From: CAVPGH01 sp046726955
GTDB lineage: Bacteria; Acidobacteriota; Vicinamibacteria; Fen-336
Direction: 5' to 3'
Length of the DNA stretch: 7,343 bases
NCBI GenBank assembly: GCA_046726955.1
Contig: JBKPBQ010000128.1
Location: 1-7,343 of the forward strand
The position numbers and the translations under genes were made by a program. The notes below the pieces were generated by a model that did not search any database, had not been told where the DNA came from, and saw nothing but the letters and a program-made list of their open reading frames with translations. This document shows positions 1 to 6,284 of this stretch, piece by piece. Numbering within the stretch: position 1 is the first letter of the stretch; each line of letters starts with the position of its first letter.

Positions 1-924
1 GCGGTAGCGGTCCGGCGAGTCCAGGAGGCGGGAGAGGGCGGGAACGGCCACCGCGGCCGCGGGCGCGTTGAGCTGGCTGAGCGGCATCGTGAGGAGCCCG
101 TAGGCGCGCGAGTAGAGGCCGAGGGCCTCGGCGCCGGCGAACCGCCCCACGAGGACGTTGTCGAGGTTGCGGGCGAGGTAGTTGATGACGTTGAAGCCGA
201 CGAGGTTCCGGCCGAAGTGGACCATCGCGCGGACGCTCGTGCCCCGGCGGGGGAGGCCGGGGCGCCAGCGGCACGCCCACCAGCGTCCGGCCGCCAAGGC
301 GGACTCCTCGGTCAGCGACATCGCGGCGAGCGCCCAGTACCCGGCGCCCCACCACGCGAGCGCGATGGCGACGACGGCCGCGGTGAAGGCGGAGAGGAGG
401 TTGATCGTGGCGCGCACGCCGAACCGCATCTGCCGCTCGAGGAGCGCGCCGTGCTGGACGGCCAGCCCGCCCACCATCGGGCCCAGCGAGAGCACCCGGA
501 CGAGGTTCGTCAGGTCCGGCGCGCCGTAGAACCACGCGATCGGTCGGGCGAGGAGGAACATGACGAGCGAGATCGCGAAGCCCATCGTGACGTTGATCCA
601 GAAGAGGACGCTGATCTGCCCGTGGCTGACTTCCTGCTTCTGGACGGTGGCCGCGGACAGGCCCATCTCGCGGAAGAGGGCGACGAACCCCGTGACCGCG
701 GTCGCCATGGCGAAGAACCCGAACTCGTTCGGCGCGATGAGGCGCGCGAGCGCCATCGTGGACAGGAGCTGCAAGGCCATGCGCCCGCCCTGGGAGGCGA
801 GGGTGACGACTCCGCCCCGAACGGCCCGTCCGCGCAGGTTGTCGCTCAGGTGGCGGACGTCGAAGTGCTCGGACGAGCTCTCCGAGCTCGCGGGCGCGGG
901 CGGGACCTCGCGGTCGGGCGTCAT
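1..924 (-). CDS. Wzx-like polysaccharide flippase (MOP superfamily), partial
   Basis: Integral membrane protein of the polysaccharide-transporter family, expected to flip a lipid-linked oligosaccharide repeat unit across the inner membrane. The first 308 residues are present; the reading frame is open at the left edge, so the C-terminal third or more is missing. After a polar, Ser/Glu-rich N-terminal tail (residues 1-33), hydrophobic stretches follow at about 37-62, 68-92, 104-130, 141-165, 173-190 and 194-212. A family-typical region lies near 250-300: ARNLDNVLVGRFAGAEALG, then GLYSRAY, then LLTMPLSQLNAPAAAVAVPA. The ATG at 924 overlaps the nitroreductase stop as ATGA, and no Shine-Dalgarno is visible upstream, which fits translational coupling. 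It is the last visible gene of the operon. A WzxC-like subtype is likely but not proven. The general family call is secure; the sugar substrate cannot be read from sequence. Confidence 0.93.
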   Translation of the reverse strand, partial: MTPDREVPPAPASSESSSEHFDVRHLSDNLRGRAVRGGVVTLASQGGRMALQLLSTMALARLIAPNEFGFFAMATAVTGFVALFREMGLSAATVQKQEVSHGQISVLFWINVTMGFAISLVMFLLARPIAWFYGAPDLTNLVRVLSLGPMVGGLAVQHGALLERQMRFGVRATINLLSAFTAAVVAIALAWWGAGYWALAAMSLTEESALAAGRWWACRWRPGLPRRGTSVRAMVHFGRNLVGFNVINYLARNLDNVLVGRFAGAEALGLYSRAYGLLTMPLSQLNAPAAAVAVPALSRLLDSPDRYR

Positions 925-1985
925 CGCGCGGGCGAAGGGCCGGCCGCCGAAGGGCCGTGCAGGACGATCATCTCGCCGAGGGGCTTCCGCGGAGACTGGG
1001 CCACCGCGAGCTCCTCGGGCAGCGATCCCACCGCGAGCATCATGATGACGGCCTGGGAGTCCGGGATGCCGGCGCTCGCCCGGAGCGCCGTGTCCGTCTC
1101 CTTCTCCACGCAGAAGTTGAGGCAGCACGTCCCCAGGCCGAGGGAGTGCAGCGCCCAGATGAGCGACATGGCGAACATGCCGCCGTCGATCCAGGCCTGG
1201 TTCCGCTCGCCGACGGAGGTGAAGGACTGGATGTCGGTCGTGACGATCAGCACGTAGGCGGCCTGGTCTCCGAACCCCCGGTTCCCGTTCTGGTGGCGAA
1301 GCACCGACTGCTTGGACTCCGCGTCCGCGTACACGTGGACGCGCCAGCTCTCGCGGTTGCAGACGGAAGGCGTGTGGATCGCCATGGACACGGCCTTCTC
1401 GACGAGGTCCAGGGGCACCGGTGTCTCCGCGAAGTTCCGGATGCTGTGGCGTGACCGGAAGAACGGACCGAGGTCGCGGCAGGCGTTGCTCCTGATGTCC
1501 TGGCCCGACAGCCGATGGACGCCTCCCTCGCGCCCGCCCGCCTCGGCGGCGCCGAGCTTCGACAGCAGCCTCGCAACACCCTCGCGCACGGCCGGCACCT
1601 CGTGGCCCCTGGCCTCGTTGAAGTCGAGGTAGGCCGAGAGGGCGTTGAGCGTCACGAAGACGACCTGGTCCGCTCCGTAGGCCGCGCGATACGTCTCGAG
1701 GTTGGCGAGGAGCCGGGGCATGAACCACGAGCCGAACCCGACGCGCGGTTCGCGCAGCGCGAGGCCCTTCTCGATCCGGTGGTAGTCCATGGTGATGAGG
1801 GCTCGCAGGTTCTCCCGCGACAGCTCCGCGCGATTCGCCGAGTGGCGCCGGAAGCGACGGAGGTCGTAGAGGTAGTTGTGGGCGAGGCGGAGCTCGAAGC
1901 GCGCGCGGTCGCGGTGCCGGCGGATGCGGACGCGGACCCACTCCGGAAGGAGACGGCGCACGACCGTCATGCTATCCCGGCTCAT
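921..1985 (-). CDS. Nitroreductase-family flavoprotein with N-terminal extension
   Basis: Predicted 354-residue FMN-dependent oxidoreductase. The C-terminal half (about 174-345) is the nitroreductase fold: RSRHSIRNF at 177-185 matches the phosphate-binding R-x-R-x-S-x-R region, PSVCNRESW at 206-214 corresponds to the usual P-S-x-x-N-x-Q/E-x-W segment, LGLGTCC lies at 282-288, and MMLAVGSLPEE at 315-325 is the usual final strand and turn. The first 170 residues are not part of the core fold; they are basic and include YHRIEKGLALREPRVGFG (68-85), which looks like a conserved motif. The ATG at 1985 overlaps the upstream stop as ATGA; a second ATG at 1970 would remove only five residues. The natural substrate is unknown. 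In this operon it may oxidise or reduce an acyl group or sugar of the polysaccharide, rather than a nitroaromatic. That role is inference; the family call is firm. Confidence 0.88.
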   Translation of the reverse strand: MSRDSMTVVRRLLPEWVRVRIRRHRDRARFELRLAHNYLYDLRRFRRHSANRAELSRENLRALITMDYHRIEKGLALREPRVGFGSWFMPRLLANLETYRAAYGADQVVFVTLNALSAYLDFNEARGHEVPAVREGVARLLSKLGAAEAGGREGGVHRLSGQDIRSNACRDLGPFFRSRHSIRNFAETPVPLDLVEKAVSMAIHTPSVCNRESWRVHVYADAESKQSVLRHQNGNRGFGDQAAYVLIVTTDIQSFTSVGERNQAWIDGGMFAMSLIWALHSLGLGTCCLNFCVEKETDTALRASAGIPDSQAVIMMLAVGSLPEELAVAQSPRKPLGEMIVLHGPSAAGPSPAR

Positions 1986-3103
1986 GCGGTCGGCCGCAGC
2001 GGCTCGATTCGCTCGGGCCGGAGATAGCGTCCCGTCGGCCACACGCCCAGGGCGTGCAGCCCGGCGCCCGTCGCCGTCCGGTTGGCCACCACGAAGTCGT
2101 GGCCGCGGCGCGGCTGGGCCAGCCAACGACGCTTGTGCTCCGTGTGCTTGCCCAGGAAGTCGTAGGTCGTGAGTCCCTCGCCGATGCAGGCCTCGATCAC
2201 GCGGGACCGGAGAACGTTCCCCTGGCCGCCGGGGCCGGCGGGATCGAATCCCTCCTGGAGCTGGAGGAACGTGCCCTTGTAGGCGTAGCCGATCTGCACC
2301 GCCGTGAACTCCTCGGCGAGCTTGAGGGCGAACAGGCGCAGCCAGCCTCGCGCGAGCGCCACCGCGCCGAAGCGTCGGTAGAACGCGAGCTCGAGCGGCT
2401 TGCGCTTGAAGGTTCCGACGCCGCCCTCGGCCCGCCAGCGGCGGTCGTTGAGCTCGACGAGCGCGTCGATGAATGGGGGAAGCTCCTCGGGCGAGGCGCA
2501 GCGCGCGAGGACGGCGCCGCCCGCGTCGAGCTTCTTGCCCTGCCGCCGGATCGCGGAGCGCACGTTGCCGGAGAGCGCCTCCCAGTACTCGCGATAGTCC
2601 ACGGGCAGGTCGGCGGCGGAGAACTCGATCGCGCGCTCGCGCACTCGGAGGCCGGCGCGGTCGCAGGACGACACGATCCGCTCGCGGGCGCCCGTCCAGC
2701 CCGCGACGTTGGGCATCCACAGGCAGTCCCAACGGCTGCGGGCCGAGGCCAGGGCTTCGGCGAGCGCCACGCCGGCCTCGGCCTCGCGGCCCGGGTCGAC
2801 GATCCAGTCGCCGTACTCGCCGCCGCTGTGGTAGTCGCCGAGGATCCGGAGAGCCCGCACCGGAACGCCGCGGAGGAGCCGCATCCGCGTCCGGTAGAGC
2901 GGCGCGATGCCCACCAGGACTCCCCCCTCGTCGCGGACCGTCGCCACGAAGGGCTGGACACTCGGCTCGACGCCCTCGCGCCACGCGTCGATCCACTCCC
3001 AGGTCAGGAACAGCGAGTCGGCGCGGGACCGCTCGAGGAGCGGGTTCCACTCCTCCGCGAGACGGCCGAGCGCCGCCCAGTCGTCCAGTATCTCCGTCGT
3101 CAC
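1982..3103 (-). CDS. CelD/BcsL-family GNAT acyltransferase
   Basis: 373-residue cytoplasmic protein of the GNAT-related CelD/BcsL family (Acetyltransf_6 type, distantly related to FemAB), common in exopolysaccharide and cellulose operons. The N-terminal hallmark FLTWEWIDAWRE is at residues 32-43, followed by a strand-turn region GVLVGIAPLYRTRMRLL at 61-77. The C-terminal transferase domain, about 175-330, contains GNVRSAIRRQGKKL (179-192), LQLQEGFDP (280-288), a glycine-rich segment before VIEACIGEGLTTYDFLG (302-318), and HKRRW (323-327), all in the usual order. It probably acylates a sugar or amino sugar; the donor could be acyl-CoA or the ACP encoded just upstream. The start is GTG at 3103, one base after the ACP stop, with GAGG six bases upstream. 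Its stop overlaps the nitroreductase start. Family assignment is strong; substrate and donor are unknown. Confidence 0.88.
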   Translation of the reverse strand: MTTEILDDWAALGRLAEEWNPLLERSRADSLFLTWEWIDAWREGVEPSVQPFVATVRDEGGVLVGIAPLYRTRMRLLRGVPVRALRILGDYHSGGEYGDWIVDPGREAEAGVALAEALASARSRWDCLWMPNVAGWTGARERIVSSCDRAGLRVRERAIEFSAADLPVDYREYWEALSGNVRSAIRRQGKKLDAGGAVLARCASPEELPPFIDALVELNDRRWRAEGGVGTFKRKPLELAFYRRFGAVALARGWLRLFALKLAEEFTAVQIGYAYKGTFLQLQEGFDPAGPGGQGNVLRSRVIEACIGEGLTTYDFLGKHTEHKRRWLAQPRRGHDFVVANRTATGAGLHALGVWPTGRYLRPERIEPLRPTA

Positions 3104-3104
3104 T

Positions 3105-3338
3105 TCAGACCTCGACGGCGATGCCCCGCCGCTTCAGGATGTCCACGAGCGCGCCCACCGACTTGAGCTCCGCGACCTCCGCGGTGGAGAGGCCGATGCC
3201 GAACGCCTCTTCCACACTCACGACGATGTCCACCTGGCGCAGCGAGTCCCAGGATCCGAGCGTCGCCGGCGAGTCGTCGGCGCGGAGCGGACGCTCGAGC
3301 TCGGGGAAGAGCGGCCCCAGCAGGGACTGGATGGTCAC
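3105..3338 (-). CDS. Acyl carrier protein (free-standing)
   Basis: 77-residue acidic carrier protein, the usual length for a stand-alone ACP. The phosphopantetheine attachment motif is WDSLRQVDIVVSVEEAFGI at residues 30-48, with Ser32 as the expected prosthetic-group site. Helix II and the following EEAFGIGLS and AEVAELKSVGALVDIL segments fit the ACP fold. The first 20 residues (TIQSLLGPLFPELERPLRA) form helix I and the loop. The GTG start at 3338 overlaps the stop of the FkbH-like gene as GTGA; GAGGG lies nine bases upstream. Direct coupling to an FkbH-like gene is typical of systems that load a three-carbon glyceryl unit on an ACP. No ketosynthase or acyltransferase of fatty-acid synthesis is nearby, so a dedicated role in polysaccharide acyl decoration is more likely than a role in lipid synthesis. 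That role is inferred. Confidence 0.9.
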   Translation of the reverse strand: MTIQSLLGPLFPELERPLRADDSPATLGSWDSLRQVDIVVSVEEAFGIGLSTAEVAELKSVGALVDILKRRGIAVEV

Positions 3339-5227
3339 AGGCCGTCGCCCTCGACATCGAGCTTGATCCAGGGCGGCGCCGGATCGGCGGCCGCGGGCAG
3401 GGGCAGGCGCCAGGTGGCACCCTGGTCGTCGGATCGAACCCGCTCGAAGCCGAGGCCTTCGTAGAGCCCGGCGCTGATCCCGTTCTTCGCCGTCTTGACG
3501 TACTCGCCCCGCAGGGAGGCGGCGCCGGTTGCGGCACGGTAGACCGCGGCTGCCAGCGCCTTCTCGACTCCCCAGCTCAAGACGCGACAGCTCAGCAGGA
3601 ACGTGTCCACCACCCACTCCGCGTCCCGGCGGAGCAGGATGGCCATGCCGATGACGCCTTCGTCCGCGAAGCGGTCGCGGCAGGAGCAGTAGAGGACCTT
3701 GGCGTCCGGGGAGGCGCAGAGCTCGCGGATCTGCCCTTCGGTGTAGCGCCGGGTGGTGAGGTTGAACTGGTTCGTGCGCTGCGCCATCTGCGCGAGGCGG
3801 GGGAGCTTGTCGGGTGTCGCGCGCCCCACCGTCACCACCAGCCCGAGGCTGTGCAGGAACGCCTCGCGGTCGGCGGCGGTCGTCTCCTCCTCGCGCCGCA
3901 GGGACGCCGCCTCGTAGGACTTCGCGCGGATCGCGTCCTCGGCCGTGCGGCCCAGGCTCTCGAAGAGTCGCTCGGTAACGAGCGCGTGCAGCATCTCCAA
4001 CGGGTCCTGCGCGGCGACGACGTGTACCTCGGGCAAGCGGTCCTCCACCCAGGCGCGCTGCACCGGGTCGTTGTCGAGCATCACGAAGCTGTCGAGGCCG
4101 AGCCGCAGCTCCTCGGCGAGCTCCCGCAGGTTCGTGACCTTGTCCTTCCAGTTTATCCGCCAGGCGGCGATGTGACGTCGCTCGAGTCGCATCTCGCGGC
4201 GTCGCTGGAAGGGCCCCCAGCCGTCCTCCTCGTTGTTCTGGCTGTTGAGCGCGAGCACGACGCCGCGCTCGTGCAGCTGCCGGATCGCCTGCTGGAGAGC
4301 CCGGAAGATGCTCCCGGGGTATTCCGTCCCGACCTCGACCTTGTCCACCCCGACCTCGCCCACGACGCCGCCCCACAGCGTGTCGTCGAGGTCGAGGACG
4401 AGGCATTTCTTGAGGAACCCGCGGCGAGAGGCGGCGAAGGCCGCGTACTCGCGGGCCAGGAACGGCGCGAGCGGCTCCGGTACTCCCACTCGCGCCAGGA
4501 AGTAGCCGCGGTGCAGCGTCCACCACCCGGCGCCGGCGAGGGCGGTGATGTGCGCGACGTCCACGACCTGCGTGTCGGGGATCTCGCGGCAGCGCTCGGC
4601 GAGGCCGAGGTTCAGCCGGGCGTAGACGGCGGACGTGCCGTCGCTCTCGCGCCAGTCCTGCACGCCGAGCGTCCGGAGCTCGGGGGCCATGAAGTTGTGG
4701 ACGAGCAGGAGAGCGTCCGACCGCGCGCGCAGCGCACGCAGGTCCTCGACGAGGGAGTCCAGGAACGCGTCGGCGTCGCTCTTGCCGATGGCGATCGTCG
4801 GGTCGGCGTCGGCCGACGGGGCGGCGGGAGCGACGGCGACCACGACCACGTCCGGTTGATGCGTGTACAGCCCGCTGCCGGGGTCGCGCAGCTCGCGCGA
4901 GGTCTGTCGCGAGGCCGAGTGGTGCTGCTCGGGGACGACCCCGCGGGCGAGCGACTCGAGCATCACGGAGTCCTCGAGGTTGCCCAGGGAAGCGCTGGAC
5001 ACGAACGCGAAGCGGACGCGCCGGCTCTCGAAATCGGGGCGGGCGGAGAAGGGGACCGACCGGATCTGGCGGGCGAGGATCCGGGCCGGTGTCGCGTTCT
5101 CGCTCCGGTAGCGGCGCAGGAGGGAAAATCCCTTCCAGCCGGCCGTGCCGAGCTCGCCCAGCACGTCCTGCAGGGCGACCCGCGAGGTCGTCTCGCTCAC
5201 CGGCGCTTCTCGGGTCTCGTCCTTCAC
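3335..5227 (-). CDS. FkbH-like HAD-IIIC acyl-loading enzyme
   Basis: 630-residue protein of the FkbH-like family. Characterised members take the glyceryl group of 1,3-bisphosphoglycerate, remove its phosphate and load it on an ACP. Layout: a short helical N-terminus, an SGNH-like domain about 70-265, a HAD-IIIC domain about 270-410, and a GNAT-like C-terminal domain about 430-605. HAD motif I is DLDDTLWGG (279-287; Asp279 nucleophile, Asp281). Motif II is ALNSQNNEED (326-335), motif III Lys363 follows INW, and motif IV is MLDNDP (383-388). The family signature TNQFNLTTRRYTE is at 485-497 and LLSCRVLSWGVE at 544-555. The motif II and IV residues differ from the LAVCSKN and DDNP forms I know from FkbH. 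The GTG start at 5227 overlaps the upstream GNAT stop as GTGA and has AAGGA eight bases upstream; a GTG ten codons on is an alternative. Family is certain, the exact acyl unit is not. Confidence 0.92.
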   Translation of the reverse strand: MKDETREAPVSETTSRVALQDVLGELGTAGWKGFSLLRRYRSENATPARILARQIRSVPFSARPDFESRRVRFAFVSSASLGNLEDSVMLESLARGVVPEQHHSASRQTSRELRDPGSGLYTHQPDVVVVAVAPAAPSADADPTIAIGKSDADAFLDSLVEDLRALRARSDALLLVHNFMAPELRTLGVQDWRESDGTSAVYARLNLGLAERCREIPDTQVVDVAHITALAGAGWWTLHRGYFLARVGVPEPLAPFLAREYAAFAASRRGFLKKCLVLDLDDTLWGGVVGEVGVDKVEVGTEYPGSIFRALQQAIRQLHERGVVLALNSQNNEEDGWGPFQRRREMRLERRHIAAWRINWKDKVTNLRELAEELRLGLDSFVMLDNDPVQRAWVEDRLPEVHVVAAQDPLEMLHALVTERLFESLGRTAEDAIRAKSYEAASLRREEETTAADREAFLHSLGLVVTVGRATPDKLPRLAQMAQRTNQFNLTTRRYTEGQIRELCASPDAKVLYCSCRDRFADEGVIGMAILLRRDAEWVVDTFLLSCRVLSWGVEKALAAAVYRAATGAASLRGEYVKTAKNGISAGLYEGLGFERVRSDDQGATWRLPLPAAADPAPPWIKLDVEGDGL

Positions 5228-5892
5228 ACCGGTAATCCTTCGAGGCCGAGCTCGTGCGCGCGGCAGCGCGTCCATCGTCCCCCCTTCACGCGCAGGGCGA
5301 CGAGCCTGAATCCCCAGAGACGCATGGCGACGAGCCGCGCCACGCGGCCGAAGCCGAGCGACTCGTGGCAGCGGATCGAGTAGGTGTTGTTGGAGGCCAC
5401 CTGCAGGCAGGCGACTTCGATCTGCCGCTCCTCCAGATAGCCGGGCAGCCAACCCAGGATCATCGCCCAGGGTCCGCGGCCGTCGCCGCCGCCGCTGCCG
5501 TTGTGAAGCCACGCATACCGAGGCGGGACCTTGAAGACCACTCCGAGACGTCTCTCGTCCTCACCGTAGTCGGCCGGGCCGAGCCGCGCCCACTCCATCG
5601 CGTGGAGCTGGCCGTCGCCGAGGGCGAGCAGCCCCACGTCCCCCGAGGAGAGGAGGCGGGCCGCCTTGGCGGGATTGCCCATGAAGCTGCCCAGCATGGC
5701 CTCGTCGTCGGGACCCGCGGGCCGCACGCTGAAGGCGCGCGGGAGCCGGCGCACGCGCCGCAGCTCGGCCGCCCGCGCGGCCATGATCTCCGCCGCCCCG
5801 AACGCGAACTTCCGTCCCGACCGGTGGACGAGGGCGCCCACGAGCCGCACGAAGAGCTTTTCTCGAAGGGGCACTCTCAGGCGGTGGTGCAA
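5224..5892 (-). CDS. GNAT-family N-acetyltransferase
   Basis: Up to 222 residues. The GNAT domain starts near AFSVRPAGPDDEAMLGSFM (53-71). Further features are a strand VGLLALGDGQLHAMEWARL (86-104), a glycine-rich GSGGGDGRGPW (132-142) at the acyl-donor pyrophosphate site, a helix, and the C-terminal NNTYSIRCHESLGFGRV block (168-184), the usual N-x-x-x-x-x-x-x-E-x-x-G-F ending. It may transfer an acyl group to an amino sugar or, given its overlap with the FkbH-like gene, take it from the ACP. The start is unclear. The longest frame starts with TTG at 5892; GTG at 5874 is two bases after the stop of a small ORF; ATG at 5784 has GGAG close upstream. Codons between 5860 and 5785 show nearly complete G/C third positions, so coding clearly begins upstream of 5784. 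First recognised gene of the operon. The 50 residues before the GNAT core are unassigned. Confidence 0.8.
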   Translation of the reverse strand: MHHRLRVPLREKLFVRLVGALVHRSGRKFAFGAAEIMAARAAELRRVRRLPRAFSVRPAGPDDEAMLGSFMGNPAKAARLLSSGDVGLLALGDGQLHAMEWARLGPADYGEDERRLGVVFKVPPRYAWLHNGSGGGDGRGPWAMILGWLPGYLEERQIEVACLQVASNNTYSIRCHESLGFGRVARLVAMRLWGFRLVALRVKGGRWTRCRAHELGLEGLPV

Positions 5893-5993
5893 ACGTGATG
5901 CCCCCGTCGAATCGCGGCCATCGCGCTCGCAACCGCTCGCGCCGCGAGCCCGGCGTACGCGGAAATGACGACCGAAAGACCCGGCGCGGCCAT
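5877..5993 (-). CDS. Candidate small ORF (38 aa) leading the operon
   Basis: Possible short peptide starting MAAPGLSVVISAYAG and ending in RRGHHVCTTA. The ATG at 5993 has a perfect GGAGG (6006-6002) eight bases upstream, the strongest Shine-Dalgarno on this strand of the intergenic region. An in-frame ATG at 6008 would add five residues. Its TGA lies two bases before the alternative GTG start of the GNAT gene, so it could couple translation into the operon. The peptide is Ala-rich with a mildly hydrophobic middle (SVVISAYAGLAARAV) and basic residues near the end. G/C at third positions is clearly lower than in the neighbouring genes. I recognise no family, and a chance ORF in GC-rich DNA is a real alternative. 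Confidence 0.33.
   Translation of the reverse strand: MAAPGLSVVISAYAGLAARAVASAMAAIRRGHHVCTTA
5888..5903 (-). promoter_or_regulatory. Sigma-54-like -24/-12 element (weak candidate)
   Basis: Read on the minus strand, the sequence is GGGCATCACGTTTGCA. It has GG and GC ten bases apart and a complete TTGCA -12 box; the -24 box keeps GGCA but loses the flanking T and the following CG. The predicted transcript start, near 5877, is only about three bases before the GTG at 5874. This would leave the first gene nearly leaderless and would exclude the TTG start at 5892, which lies inside the element. This conflict lowers confidence. Confidence 0.2.
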
Positions 5994-6060
5994 GGCAGCG
6001 TCCTCCATTCGCGTCCCCGAACAGCCGTCCTCCAACTCGCGGTACCCAACATCTTACTGC

Positions 6061-6101
6061 GGCTCAGGGGGTTGGCGGGGTGGGGAATTTGGGAGTGAGC
6101 C
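6061..6101 (+). other. G-quadruplex motif inside an inverted repeat
   Basis: Four runs of three or more G occur on the plus strand at 6067-6071, 6077-6080, 6082-6085 and 6091-6093, with linkers of five, one and five bases. This satisfies the standard G3+N1-7 quadruplex pattern. The tract is bounded by a perfect six-base inverted repeat, GGCTCA (6061-6066) and TGAGCC (6096-6101). On the minus strand the tract is C-rich. It lies upstream of both divergent genes. Confidence 0.5.
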
Positions 6102-6123
6102 GTCTCACGCGCTGCGAGCGGTC

Positions 6124-6142
6124 ACAGGATATCCGGTAACCG
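6124..6142. promoter_or_regulatory. Candidate operator: two fused palindromes
   Basis: GGATATCC (6127-6134) is a perfect eight-base palindrome. It extends to ACAGGATATCCGGT (6124-6137) with one mismatched pair. A second palindrome, CGGT-A-ACCG (6134-6142), shares its first base with the end of the first. Such a site could bind a dimeric regulator between the two divergent units. No regulator gene is visible in the window. Confidence 0.3.
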
Positions 6143-6167
6143 AGTTGTAGATTGTGCGACGTGGCGT

Positions 6168-6230
6168 GGGGCCGTTGCCCCGGCTCGCCATTGCCGATCG
6201 CCGGCTCGTCCGTCCCCGCCCCCTCGGGGC
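6168..6230 (+). repeat. Two hairpins with the same GGGGC/GCCCC stem
   Basis: The first hairpin is GGGGC (6168-6172), loop CGTT, GCCCC (6177-6181). The second is GCCCC (6218-6222), loop CTC, GGGGC (6226-6230). All four arms are complementary in two ways, so the two local hairpins and a long-range pairing exclude each other. Neither is followed by a T tract, so they are not ordinary intrinsic terminators. They would lie in the 5' leader of the beta-helix gene if transcription starts upstream of 6168. A chance origin in GC-rich DNA is possible. Confidence 0.35.
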
Positions 6231-6284
6231 AGGTGGGAGCTGAAAGCGAAGCGGCGCACCCGACAGTACGAGACGAAAGGATTC

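Noticed and set aside
217..1257. Long plus-strand open frame opposite the flippase and nitroreductase genes
   Set aside because: Its product is Arg/Glu/Ala/Gly-rich with no recognisable domain. It is the antisense shadow of two clear genes in GC-rich DNA.
2054..3166. 370-residue plus-strand open frame opposite the CelD/BcsL gene
   Set aside because: Low-complexity, Glu/Ala/Arg-rich product; codon bias and family motifs support the minus strand.
3851..5383. 510-residue plus-strand open frame opposite the FkbH-like gene
   Set aside because: No domain seen. The minus strand carries all HAD and FkbH signatures across the same bases.
5561..6052. 163-residue minus-strand frame across the intergenic region and the GNAT start
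   Set aside because: Arg/Pro-rich shadow in a different frame from the GNAT motifs.
6162..6178. Possible sigma-54 promoter upstream of the beta-helix gene (TGGC ... TTGC)
   Set aside because: GG and GC are twelve bases apart instead of ten, and the sequence is better explained as a hairpin.
6168..6181. Intrinsic terminator
   Set aside because: The stem is strong, but no T tract follows on either strand and no gene ends nearby.
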